Positions 40,118-53,600 of a stretch of DNA of 64,000 nucleotides are shown here, piece after piece. Under the pieces are notes generated by a model. It was not told the DNA's origin. It was given only the letters and a program-made list of their open reading frames with translations, and ran no database searches. The number at the start of each line of letters is the position of its first letter. Position 1 is the first letter of the stretch. Source of the stretch: Bugula neritina (taxonomy: Eukaryota > Bryozoa > Gymnolaemata > Cheilostomatida > Bugulidae); contig OZ037766.1 of the NCBI GenBank assembly GCA_964035545.1, positions 5,619,722 through 5,683,721 of the forward strand, written 5' to 3'. A program made the translations under genes and the position numbers.

Positions 40118-40930
40118 GTAGAATGTCGATGACACACCCTGAGTATGTTACAATACTTGTGGTTCTTCTTTGTACTTCATGTGTGTCTGTCATGAAGAGA
40201 AACCAGAAGTCCAGCTTCTTCTACTCTGAGACATCCAACTCAAAGCACTGCCCCTCAGTGTAGACACTGCATGCTATTCTCTACAACTCATCACTTCAAC
40301 TAATTAATACCACCACTACTCCTCAAAAAGAGTATTCATCAGGAACCAGTCCGTATATTCTACACTAGCTTACAGTAGTTCTTGAACCCCCCCTTCCCGC
40401 CCCCTCATCTCATGTAAGAACATTGCTATAATGTACCTCCTTCTGAATGTCAATATTCAGCTTTCAATGGAGATATTTTCATCACCATATGCTCCTGCTA
40501 CAGCTCATCTCCCCCCCCCCCTTGTATCTTTTGCTACAGTACTGTCTACTACACTGCAGCACCCTATGCTATTTTGAATCCATTTTTCACTAAGCTATAT
40601 CACTTTTCACACTGCTGCCACATCTTCTCTTTAATAAACACTGCGTGCTGACTCCAATACCTTTCAGTGGCGTCACTCTCACAACATGCTGTATATCCAC
40701 ATCTCACATCGTACCTTAAACTCTTCAATGTACGCAGTATTTCTTTAGATGTGGGCATAATTCAGAAGTCAACTTAAGAAAGATCAACACTTTGCTTTAA
40801 AAGTGGAGCTTTCTTCTCTCACATCAACAAACTTTCATTAATAGAGAGAAGTTACAAGATGTGGAACAAAGCTGTGTTATAGCCAGTAGAAGAGTGACAT
40901 TGTCACTTTAGGCACTGCTTTATTTTATAT

Positions 40931-41680
40931 TAAGTATTCTTCTACGAGTTATGTTGATGTTTTAAATATTGATTATGTTATATAGTTCTTGATTAATAGA
41001 TATAACATATGCACTTATTTTCACTGAACTGTCAATTTCAAAATATTATATGCCAAGTTGAAAATGACTAAAACTACATAATATACAATGTTAGCTGGTA
41101 ATGTTTTTCTGTAGTTGTATATACAAATATCCAGAACAGTAGACTGTATAACAATATTTATTGAATATTCGTGACAATATATAAGCTATAAAACAAATAT
41201 AAGTTTAAAATGCAATAGATTACAATAAAACTAAGAGAGACGGCTGCTGTGAGAGATCATAGGTGTGTAAAGTGCACCAAAAAGTATGAACAGAAAAAGT
41301 GTAGAAATAATTATACAGATGTTGCACATGGAGTTTTGATAAGTGGTAAAGAATGCCAATTAATAAGTAGATAGAAAAGCCAGTGCAACAAAAAATAAAG
41401 CATTTGAAAAACTATAAAAGGACGTTAGTTTAAAGGTAACCATTAAAACGCAAATACAAAAATGTATAAAATATTTAGAAATACTCATCGAAAATATGCA
41501 AGTACCAGTAATAGACTAAACATAATATAATTGCACACTTGTAATTGGCTGCAAAAATGTGAAAATTTTTTGAAATGGTATAAAATATAAGATAAAACCA
41601 GCTATATTTGAATGAACAGATTATCTAAAAGCTCTTGTTAATATAATAGTACTAAATAAGAAAAGTCAGCAGATCCAAAA
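40931..41680. other. Intergenic DNA between right arm and laminin 3' end
   Basis: AT-rich. No LG-domain or other exon was found here, which matters because the laminin chain ends at 41681. Includes the laminin 3' UTR. Confidence 0.65.
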
Positions 41681-44600
41681 CTAAGGATTACAGCTGCCAG
41701 AAGACACCGGATCTGTGGCAGCATTTTTATACTTGTCTATCAAAGTCAGCAGGCGGCTCTCTGAGGCATCAATCTGAGTCTCTAGACTGTGAAGTCGCCT
41801 TTGATTGTCTCTGTACTCTTTCACAAGTTCTACAGAATAACATAATCTATAGAATTATAGATAACACAATCTATAGAATTATAGATACCAATACAAGCTC
41901 TGTAGAACTATAGATACCAATACAATCTATCAAATAATAAATATTAATACAAACAATATAAAATAATAGATATTAATATAAGCTCTATAGATTTATAGAT
42001 AATGCAAACTCTATTGCACTACAGAATAACACACACTCTATAGATTTATAGATCTACTAATACAAGCTCTATACAGATAATATAGAGTTGTACATACTTA
42101 TTACAATACACTGACATTGCACCACACGACTATAGAACTGAGTCTATAATTTATAAATGAAAACTCAGAAGGTTAAATACACATTGAATGATACAAAGAT
42201 GACAATTATAGTAAACTTGAGATTATATGGAACATGACATGGGCAGGACTGTATCTAGATAGCTAATGTCACATACCACTCAGAGAAAGGATAAGTTGCT
42301 GGGCATGCAATTCTAAATGCCAACCATAAGCTAATGATATACCCACCAATGAACTGTGTGTAATGATGTACCCACCAATGAGCTGTGTGTAACGATGTAC
42401 CCACCAATAAGCTGTGTGTAATGATGTACCCACCAATGAGCTGAGTGTAATGATGTACCCACCAATGAGCTGAGTGTAATGATATACCCACCAATAAGCT
42501 GAGTGTAATGATGTACCCACCAATGAGCTGAGTGTAATGATGTACCCACCAATGAGCTGAGTGTAATGATCAGACACTGTTTGATGATCAGACTGATGTT
42601 TGGTTGCAAACTGAGTTACTGTTAGTTGCGTTCTCTGAACCACCCCAACTTGCAGCTGAAGCCTTAGAAACAGTTGAGTTTGTAGGGAACTCATACTTGA
42701 TACAGTCTATAATGTAAAAGATGGTCACATGATATGTGTTGTAAATTCACCAGATATGTACAGCAAAATGCCAAGAAAGAGCTAGATTGTCGTTTCACTA
42801 TTTCGCAACATAAACTGTCTAAAACTTACAAAGCTATTACATATACTGATAGATAGATAGCATAGGAATTGCATAAATAAGCAAGACAAAGATACATTAA
42901 ATAAACAATAAGAAAAAGTTTACCTGTTCCGCATTTACGGCCATAATTTCCAGCTCATCAGTAGTGATATTCAGAAATGAGATCTCATTGGCTATTTCAA
43001 TATCACATGTTACAATTTGATTGGTCAAATACTTAAACAGCGTTAAATGATCAGCTATCTTAGTTTGTATCTGTGACTTTTCCACTAAAGAAGTGTTCAC
43101 CTACAGAAATAATTGGAGACTTTGTTATGGTTTACTAAACCATTTAAGCTAACATTTATAACATACAACACACTAATGGTGACTTACTATACAACACAAT
43201 TCACTATTTAGATGAACAAATGTACATAAAAACTCCTTTACAGTAATATAAAGTATATAACATAAAGTATATAACATAAAGTATACAACATCAAGTATAT
43301 AACATAAAGTATATAACATAAAGTATGCAACATCAAGTATATTATAACATCAAGTATATAACATCAAGTATATAACATCAAGTATACAACATCAAGTATA
43401 TAACATCAAGTATACAACATCAAGTATACAACATCAAGTATATAACATCAAGTATATAACATCAAGTATATAACATCAAGTATATAACATCAAGTATCTA
43501 ACATCAAGTATATAACATCAAGTATATAACATCAAGTATATAACATCAAGTATATAACATCAAGTATATAACATAAAGTATATAACATCAAGTATATAAC
43601 ATAAAGTATATAACATAAAGTATATAACATCAAGTATATAACATCAAGGATATAACATCAAGTATATAACATAAAGTATATAACATAAAGTATACAACAT
43701 CAAGTATATAACATCAAGTATATAACTGACCTTAACCAATGAGGTATTGATGCTATTCTGTAGAGAAATAAAGTTCTGATCTGCAACAGTTGTACTCTGG
43801 TTGGTAAAGCTCTGCGCTGCAGATAGATCTCTTTCTGCAGATTCTACTTGCTCTATAGCCCTAGAAACCTCTGCTCTGTAACACAGATAAAACACCCGAA
43901 TAAAATACAGCAAAGTCTAAATGAAAAAGATTTGACAACTCCAGTAATCCTACTATCACACACGCAGCACATAAGAAAGACTCTGCGAGTAGAATATTCT
44001 GACATTACTATCATGTTATGCTCAGCTCACCCATAAAGGTATGGAAGATACAAGTAACTTATCAACACTTGCTAAACAATTTACAAGTTGACATGACTCA
44101 TGTGGTGTAACTCACTCAGCTTCAAGAGTATCACTAGTAATCTGGTCAGCTTCTTCATATAGACTAGCAACTTCACCTTCATAGGTGTCCACTTCTTGAC
44201 TGCCAACTTTATTCTCTATTATAGAAGCTATTAACTCCTCTGTAACAATAAGTATACATCTATTACACACATTACTACACAGATATCTAAATCTATAGTT
44301 TTAAAAGAAAACGAGAGGGGAAGAGAAGGGTGCATAGAATAATAGGCCCAAGAAGTAACTAAATCAATAGAGCTAGATCCTAGTCAATAGCTACTCAGCA
44401 CGAATCATTCTATAAGCAGCTCTGAGTTGGGGGTGACCGAGTGTGATAGTTCAAAGTTCCAAGTTTCAACTTAAACCTCCAAATCAAAAGTCAAGAATCC
44501 CAAACTACTGCACTCAGCCACCTCCAACTAGGAGCTGCTTATAGAATGATTCACCCAGCACGGACACAGTGCATTGATACTGTACTCTTCCCTACACTAC

Positions 44601-47600
44601 ATACTGTGTGCATAGGCAAAGCAGAAGTGCAATAAGAGACCTCTTTTAAAATGAATGCCCATTAACATACCTATCTCCTGTAGAGTAGGTGCATCTGCAG
44701 GTGTACTAATATTGGCGCTAAGCCCTTCAATACTGTTTAGATTGGCACTGATGTCTTGAGTGTTAATTTGAGTATGGTTCAGTTCTTCCCACTGTTTGAC
44801 AAGCAGTCTCCGCAAGAGGTTAATCCGGCTCTACAAACAGTTTATTGAGGATGTACACCGTTTGGTTACCATGACTACTCGACAGCAACAGCGACTGTAT
44901 AAAATACACAAAGCGGAAAATTTTCACAAAATCACTTAATGTAAATATTCCAGAAATGATGAATAGAAACATTGGTTGGATTTTAAAGAAATCAACAATA
45001 AAGAAAAAAATCAGTAACTATTTAATATTATTGTTACAAATTAACATTCGCCTACAGAGGGTAGGGTAACCAAGCCACCATAGAGTAATAAAGGGCACTA
45101 TACACATAGGGGCACCGTAATTGGTAGAATATTTATTAGGTACTCCTATTTTATAAAAACAAAAGTAAAGTTGCAACTTATTTGCATTGATACTTTGCTG
45201 AGCAAAGGTTGAATAATAATGTTAGAAAATGCTACAAATTATAACTGCGGCTGTTTTCTGATATTGATGGAATTATCTTTTAAGAATTCTTGAATGTCAA
45301 GACATTGTATTCAATAATGTATTGCCCTAAAATTACTGTTCAAATGCTAATTAATAAATTTTTGAACCCTTCTGAAAGCTTTTCAAAATATCTAAAACAG
45401 GTCAATTGAAATGATACTTTCAAAAGAATGGACATTGTTTATAGGGTTTAAAGTAAACATTTTTCACATTATGTTTTACCATCAATGCTTTGCAAAATAT
45501 AAGAATTTGCTCAACTGTTTTCCATAAATAGCTTCTCATTTGACAATAAATGAAAATATTAGTTTAATGTCTTAGGTGTAACATTTATTATAATGGTTGC
45601 ATGTAATAATCTGAGAACATATATAGGAACTATATAGTAGGAGAAACACAATTTTACTACAACCTATTTAATTACACATGGATATTCATATAACTTAAAC
45701 TACAAATTACTAATTACCATTTGAGTATTGACAGCAACCAACAGCTGCCGCATACGCTGCCGTGTATATGACGCTGACGAAGACAGTGAGCTCACACTAG
45801 TTCTCTTAGTTACTGCCTTCTCGTACTGATCCTGGGTGCTGTTCTTCAGAAGGTCAAGGTCATGCCGGAGCAATGTAACCAAATCAGATATCTGATGGAG
45901 GTCTTCTGTGTCTTTCACTATAAATTTATCAAGTAGTCTGGAGTTACAATTTCTTTTTAACAATATCAACAAAACAGTGCTAAACAATAACATTGTTACT
46001 TATTATAACAGCAAATTACTCAGTACTTCACAAGTTAAATTTATTTAAAAACTATAATTTAAATAGCAAAATAGACAAATACAGAATCTGACAAACACAC
46101 CGAGTGTTAGGTTGATAAGCTGCAGAGTGTTGTTATCTATAAACAGTTGAGCTGACAAGTTCTCCATTCTGGCCACTAGGTTTGACATGAAATAAATTTC
46201 TCTGTTGGTCAGCGCATTGGCAGCAGAGTTGATTGTCTCCATAACTGTATAATAGAATAATATTTGTTTCAATGATCAAGCTCAAAAGTAAAAATTTTTA
46301 TTATAAAAAGGTGATTATTTTAGTTTTTGTAACAGAACCGTATTTAAATAAGTACATGTGCTAAGGACTTACAAGATTTTGAAATTAAATTTGTTAGCAG
46401 TAAAAAGCATTTGTAAAGATATCTTAAATATTGGCAGTATTGCTTTTATTATTTATTTAGAGAATAAAAATACTAACAAAATAACAATCGGGCTTCAAGT
46501 TTTTAAAGAAAATTTGCTCTAATGCATGCACAAATTTTTACTGAAAGAACATGATTAGTCTTTCAACAAAGTTTTTAAGTTTCCTGTAATAAATTTCATA
46601 AAAGTAACAATTGTACACCTAAAAATAAAGATCATATCAAATTTCATGCTATATATTAGAACCATTTTGTATGAAATCAAGGTATTACAGGGTGAACTGT
46701 AGACCCTACCTCCTTCTAAAGCGACTTGAATAGCAGCATGAGTATTCTGAGCAGTGGTTAGGTTAGCAATAGTACTGTTCCACCTCATTTCCTGTTTGAA
46801 CAGCTGTGAAGACACCTGTTGATTGGCCACTGTAGCATCCTGTATCTTGGAAGGCAGTCTATTTAATGAGCCATTAATCAAGCTCTAAAATATTCAATGT
46901 AAACACCTTTTTGTATATATTCATGAATGTTATAAGATATATTGAGGTTTGCCAACATTTCTGTTTTCTCACCAACCACCAATTTTGTTTGACGTACCAT
47001 TTTTGAGAAATTTGACACCAGGATAAAGTAAGCTTCGTGCTGATTGGTCAACACATTGATAGACTGAGCAATTTCGTCCAATGAGTGTTGCAATAATAAA
47101 AACATAGTTTTGACATCCCTTGTTGTGTGAAGAGTGAGTATAGCCGACTGGTAGAGATCTTGAGACAACGTAATATTCCTCTGTACAACGTCCAGAATGT
47201 GTCGAACTTCCTCTACGGTATATCCATCTGAAAACACCAACAGCAAATTATTCAGCTTCTATTGATTTTCAGTATATAAGAACTACAGGGCATAATAAAT
47301 TATTGTAGGTTCCAAAACCATGCAATATAGCAAACAGCTGTAGAATAACTTGTTATAAATAATGTAAGCTCAACATAGAAGTCTACCTCTACAGCAAAGG
47401 TGCAATTTATAGAGCAATAAAACTTTGAATAAAATTAAATGACTTCATATTATATTCTAAGAACAACGTATGCTGCTGACATACCGTATGGTGCAGACAG
47501 ACTATTAATGTGTTCTATTGATTGTTGAAGTTGAGCTGACACTTGATGTAATACTTGCTGCCAACCTTCATAGCATTCCCCACAGAAAGAGCAGAGGGGA

Positions 47601-50600
47601 AAGTCACCTGCATTACATTATAACTGCAAATAGATTTTTCATTCTATGTTTGGAAACAATTGCATTGAATGAAACCACAACCATAAGTTTATGCAAACCG
47701 AAACCACAAATCTATCTATCCGAGCATCCATTCACATAATGTGAAGCAATGTAAACGTAGTGTTTGAGTTCAGTCAGGACATTGCAAAGTAATCGGCGCT
47801 ACACTGCATGAGATAAAAAATTATGCACATAAACTTTATACAGTATACCACACGCAGTACATACCGTAAGTATTATTAAGGCATTGATCACATGATCTAC
47901 CATGTATTGCAGTGTGTAAACATTGACACTGTCCTGACACAGTGTCACAGGTTGTATTAGGTTTACTCCCTTCTGAGCTGCACTCACACGCTAAAATATC
48001 AAGAACAAATATTAATCACTTACAGAAGACATTATTATTGTAAAACAATAAAAATAACAAAATATATTTATCAGAATAAGTTATTAGTTACAGCAACATT
48101 ATACATAACAAAATTCAGAATAATTTGTTGGTGTAGCGGACAAGTGAGTTATGACAAAGTCATACTCACGTTGACAGGAAACAACGTCATTGCCATAATA
48201 TCCGTCTGCACAGACTGAGCAATCTAAGCTGCCGACGTTATCTTTACACCTACACTGCCCGGTGGATTTGTCACACTTGTTACTTCCATCAACAGTGCCA
48301 TTTGTGTGGCAGTCACATGGTACACAGTATGAGCATTCATCACTGGTATTAGCTACCAGTCCCATCAGTGAACACGAAAACGGTGAGTTGTAGAAGCCAT
48401 CCATGCAATCAACACAACTACTAGAAATATTCAGTCCTTCCAGGCACCTGCAAGCACCTGTTGATGGATGACATGTTGAACTATATCCAGCCCCAGTACA
48501 GTTACATGCTGCAAAATACATATATATATTCAAAACAAAGTTTTATAAACAATGTAATTTTATAAGTATTGCTAGTGTAGTCTTACGAGGTTTGTGTTAA
48601 CAAGACTATCATACAGATCATATACAAAACAAGACCAATTTTATAATTTTGCTGGAATGCTTGAACTATTATATTAGTGAATGTAAGTCAATGATAGAGT
48701 GATATCGTCAGCTAATCAACCACTAAAACAAAATTTTACATTTGTTTTAGCTTTGATTTGTCCGAATTTTACAGATTTGCATAGAAAAAACTCTTAAACC
48801 CGTAAATGGAGTAGTTGAGCAGGAAAAAAAATCAAAGATATTAGTTAGTAAACGCAGGTCAAAACTGAGAGACTATATAGAGCACAAAAGAATTAGAGTT
48901 AGCATAAAAATAAGTCTGGCTCACTTTGGTAAAATTTTATTTCTTGTACAACTAATTTTGAAATTTTTCATTTTTCTACACTCACTTAACATACCGCTAA
49001 AACTACTAGACATTGTAGTTTTAGCGGTATGCAAAAATGCAAATGAACACATTTTACAGACAGTTGAAGTAGAAGAAATGTATCCCACTAACCTTGACAT
49101 CCTACAGAGATGTTTCCATAGTAACCATCTAAACAAGTGTCACAATGATCTCCACCAGTATTTCGTGCACAATCTATACAGATTCCAGTCAATGAATTAC
49201 ACACATCAGAGTTACCGCTGCAGTCACATGGTTGACATTTCCAATCTTCTTCCTACCACATAGAAGACATCAATATACTGTTATGTATGATCTGTACTGT
49301 AATGTAATAATAGTGTATATTCAATTTTAAGTGAATTTCAACAAATCTGGCCAGTCAAATATATAGATCTGAAGTAAAAACCTTAGAATAGAGTTTTTAA
49401 TTTCTAACGATTAAATTACAAAACTGTTAGCGATTGTTTTATTCAAATTTACAACTTAAAGAGTCCTTAATTTTAGAAGTTCAGCTTCACAACGTAGCTA
49501 GTTCAAAATCTTGCATAAAACGGGGCATCAATCATCCCGTGATCACATAATTATATTTTACACACACCAACACAGACAGGATATTCACCAGTGTATACCT
49601 CTACACCACAGCACTACGTCATAGAATCCTCAGAAGTTGCATATAAAATATAATCTAGAAAACAGCAACTAGGACACATACGTTATGTGAGCGAGGGTTG
49701 CCATAGTAACCATCTAAACATTGCTCACACTGCCTTCCAGTCTGACCAGCGTCACAAACCAAACAAGTGAAGAGTCCATCTGAGTCCAACACACAACTAG
49801 TGTTAGTTGAACTGTGGCATTCACATTTCTTACAACTTACTGCAAATAAAAATGAGGAAGTGGATTTTAATACAAAAAAGTTACAAGAAACGTGTAAACC
49901 ATGTTCTGCAAAACCCAGTGATATAAAGAATAGAAATAGTTAATGACCGTCATCTTAGTTATCAATACCGGGTTTTCTTTACATGAAGTTAAATTCTTAA
50001 TATATACGCACAAGATTTTTGACAGGGGGTGACAACTCAGCGATATCAAGCTACTAATAATAAACAGTAAACACTTACTACCAGATGCAGGTGCTCCGTA
50101 GTAGCTGTTTATACATGAGTCGCACTGAGCACCTGTTGTGATGTCATCGCATTGACACTCTCCAGTCAGTGGATCACATGGCTGTCCATTGCAGTCACAT
50201 GGTACACATGGATCCAGAGGTGACTCAGACCCTATAGGTATTCTGTAGTATCCCCCAGAACACACCTCACACTGATCACCCTGTCACAACAATTACACAC
50301 AGACTGTCTAATATTTCAAAGACCACATCATAGCACATTTTTGTTAATTTGCTTGTATTTTTACATAATACTAGAACAATATTAGATACGTAATATTCTC
50401 ATGTCAGTGTATGAACAACTCTACCTCATAACCTTCTGGACACTGGCATACTTCTACATTACTCAGTTCAACGCCTCCAACCTCCGGATCTCTTGTGCCG
50501 GTTTCCATGGTAACAGCATGGAGTCTACCAACTGAGCCTAGAACCTGTATGAGAAAAACACAAATAATCTAGAATTCTTAATCACCGAATTGAAAAGGAA

Positions 50601-53600
50601 CATAATTTAATTATTATCAAGGTTGCAGATAAATAATATAATTTCAACCATCAAAATGACGGATAATAAATTGTAGTATGTGAAAGAAAAGGGAGAAGAG
50701 ATAGAATGGACACAAACCTGATTAAAACTGGCTGGTAAAAGAATTTCAGTAACATTATAAAGCAGCAACAGAATCTCTGGGAGAGTGGCTGATTTCAAAG
50801 TGTCGTTTCTTACAAAGCTCTCTTCTGAAATTCTCAGGCTATACTCCACAGGCCCATTTTGAGGCAATTCTATTGAATAAGACCTAGCAGTAAATGAACA
50901 CCAAATTTATAAACAGTCTTCTCTCAATGAAGACTAGAGCCATCAAGAGTCTTCTGCTACCAGAACTTCTTTTGTATCTTCAGAATGCTTGAGACCAACA
51001 ATTACAACACAATAGAAAGGGTTCTGCACATGTAGAACTATACTGGAAGAATGTAGAATGCAAAAGGGGGAACAATATCACACAATTTTGTGAAGTATGG
51101 TAATGACATAGCAGCTTGGAGTGAGGTCAGGTTTTCAGAACCTGGTGATATACTGGAGTGAAAAGGAGACAAGTACATGCCCGGATTCTGGTGAGCCTTA
51201 GCTCTTTCTAAATTAAAAGAACCTAAGGCTTTGAATGACAGGATAGTAAGCATGAGAGTTCCACTGCTCTCTAACAGATGGTCTAGTGCGATTTCTACGT
51301 ATGATAGTCAAGAAAACTTGTTCTACCACCAACTAAGGTCAGTTCATGCTTTTAATAAAATCATATTAATCGTTGACTTCAATGCCAAAGAAAGCCAAAC
51401 CTATTTGACCAACTTATTGGCTTAAGATTTAAAAAGTAATTAAGCCATTGGCAATCAGTAATAAAAACAATAAAAGACCAAAACCAGAGACAAAGTAACA
51501 AATTCAAACAGCTTACCATAACTCATAGTTGAGTTGATGTCCTTTCAATACAACGTATCTTTCTATGTAGTCAAATACAGCCTGCTGGGCTGATGTGTAT
51601 GATATGGTAAATCTAAGGAGCTGGTAGTACCAGGCTCTCTGATCACCCAGATACTTGTCAGATGCCTTGAAGTATAAGTCAGTAGATGTGGACTCGACCA
51701 ACACAACAGTTACTTCCCTGCCAACAAAAAACAGCTAATAAACATGTAATGTACAGTGCAATAGAGCAAATTCCCTCATAACTGTGATACTTCAGCTATC
51801 AAAAGCAAGTAGTCATGCTGAAAACAGCCAGAAATTGATTTCTATATAAATTTCCTTTCACAATCAAATGAGCTGCATGTCATTTTTTTGTAAAAGCTTG
51901 AATGCAGAAGTAAATGTACAACTTACTGAATGTCATCGTCGCTATGATAGATTTCAGTGGAGGTGGTGTGCTCAACACCTTCACTGTCCACTGCAGACCA
52001 CCTAGGTTCAACCACACTCCCGTCTACGAGTGACCACTGGTCACTTATTACCAACTGATACCACCCAGACTGACTGCTGCATTTGAAGGAGTGCCCAGAG
52101 CAATGGCACATCTTACACTGCCTTTCCTCATGCCAGAGTTTGTGAAATCCTACACAGAGAGAACTGAATTAAAGATGCGTTTATACTTTTGCTGAAAAAA
52201 TAGCTGGTCTCAGTTAATTTCACTAATTCGAGGCCCCCTATTGTAGCATTACTAAAACTCATTGAAATAATTGATGCAGAAAATGATTTTCTAGTAACAA
52301 AATATGACTGTTTCATGCTTTTTGAAAAAGTAATGTATCCCTTAATCGATTGATATTAGTAACCCAATATAAAGCATAGAAATCAGCAATGCCCTATTAA
52401 TTTAATTAAGAAAATAAAATAAAATGTTACCAATGTAAAATGTCCCATTTAATTTTGAAAAAACTTAATCACAGAACTTGCAAACTTTTGATTGCTATTA
52501 ATTATTTATTTTACAGTACAAACAACTAGAGTTTACATGCATCATATATTATATAAATTGCCCAACGAGTTTTATTTGGGATAGTTTATAGGCTAAAAAA
52601 TTAATTATAATATTTACATCAATGTTAGAACATCATTGTACTAAAAAATATTTTCTACTTTTAGGACTATTCATATCTAGATAAATAATATGCTTTCTTC
52701 ACTTAATTTGCGCCAAAGGTTTTGCCTGAAACTATTAGCAGCAGAACTAGTAGCACTTACCACCCATGCAAGTGTCACATGACTTTCCTACAACCCATGT
52801 CTTGCAAGAACAAGTGCCTTCTAGTTGAGAACAGGTGCTATTGACGCTGCCTATTAAATTACAGTTGCAAGATGAACAGCCACTTTCAGACAGCTTAAAA
52901 TACCTACAATAAATTAATGAAATATGAAAATTATGAAGCACTTGGGATAGCTCAAGTTATTTATAAAGTAGAGATAGTCCCACACTCAGAAGTTATGATT
53001 ATAAACGTTTTAAAAAAACACTGGACCTCTCCAGTAGCCTACGATTTTTCAATTCTATGAGAAGCACTGGCAAACTGTACAAACTTTAAAATACAGTGTA
53101 GTAGTGACAGCTTTGAGTTAGATATGACTCACCCATCCTGACAGCTGGTGCAGGTTCTCCCAGTGACCCCATAAGCACATGGACACTGCCCATCTTCTAT
53201 ACCACACTCCATACTCCGAGAATATTCCGAGCATTTGCAAGGTTCACAGCCATTACCTAAATATTGTATGAGTAAAGGAAACATGCTAACTTGCTGGCAT
53301 GGAGATTTTTTATGTTGTTTTTTAAATTGTATGCTACATGCATATGTATATATGTATATACGCGTGTGTGCGCACAGCCATACCTGAATTAAGCCCATAA
53401 TGCTGCAGAAGACACGTGTCACACTTCTCACCAGTAACATTTTCATGACACTGACAAGCACCTGTCTCAGTGTTGCAGGACATACTAAGAGAACCATTGG
53501 GATGGCAAGAACAATCTGCAAGAATAATCAGCATAAAACACCCACGACTATAAAGGTAATCGACAACCAATCACAGCCTGGCTTACATCACCTCTGAAGT

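Larger units (their letters stand above)
38955..40930 (+). repeat. Right arm of gene-bearing inverted duplication
   Basis: Inverted counterpart of about 18320-20236. Coding exons and the segment just after the stop codon are nearly identical. Beyond about 40700 the match falls to patches (for example CTTTCTTCTCTCAYATCAAC, GTGTTAYAGYCAGT). The outer boundary is approximate. Confidence 0.9.
41681..47607 (-). other. Laminin block 7: coiled-coil trimerisation region and Cys tail
   Basis: Exons 47607-47485, 47227-46998, 46884-46710, 46244-46101, 45917-45718, 44830-44671, 44239-44116, 43875-43731, 43100-42924, 42706-42550, 41829-41681. The segment starts CSFCGECYEGWQQVLHQV, the Cys-x2-Cys entry to the coil typical of beta and gamma chains, and runs about 594 residues of Q/N/L/E/S-rich helix with many N-glycosylation sites. 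The final exon reads LVKEYRDNQRRLHSLETQ, then ends SSGSCNP. Exon 42706-42550 is required for phase; its end at CTCATTG|GTGGGTAC is my best choice and joins to make a Glu codon. The 45917 acceptor is TTTATAG. Confidence 0.82.

Noticed and set aside
42341-43726. CRISPR-like look of regularly spaced repeats
   Set aside because: Units are contiguous without unique spacers, in a eukaryotic gene; ordinary minisatellites.
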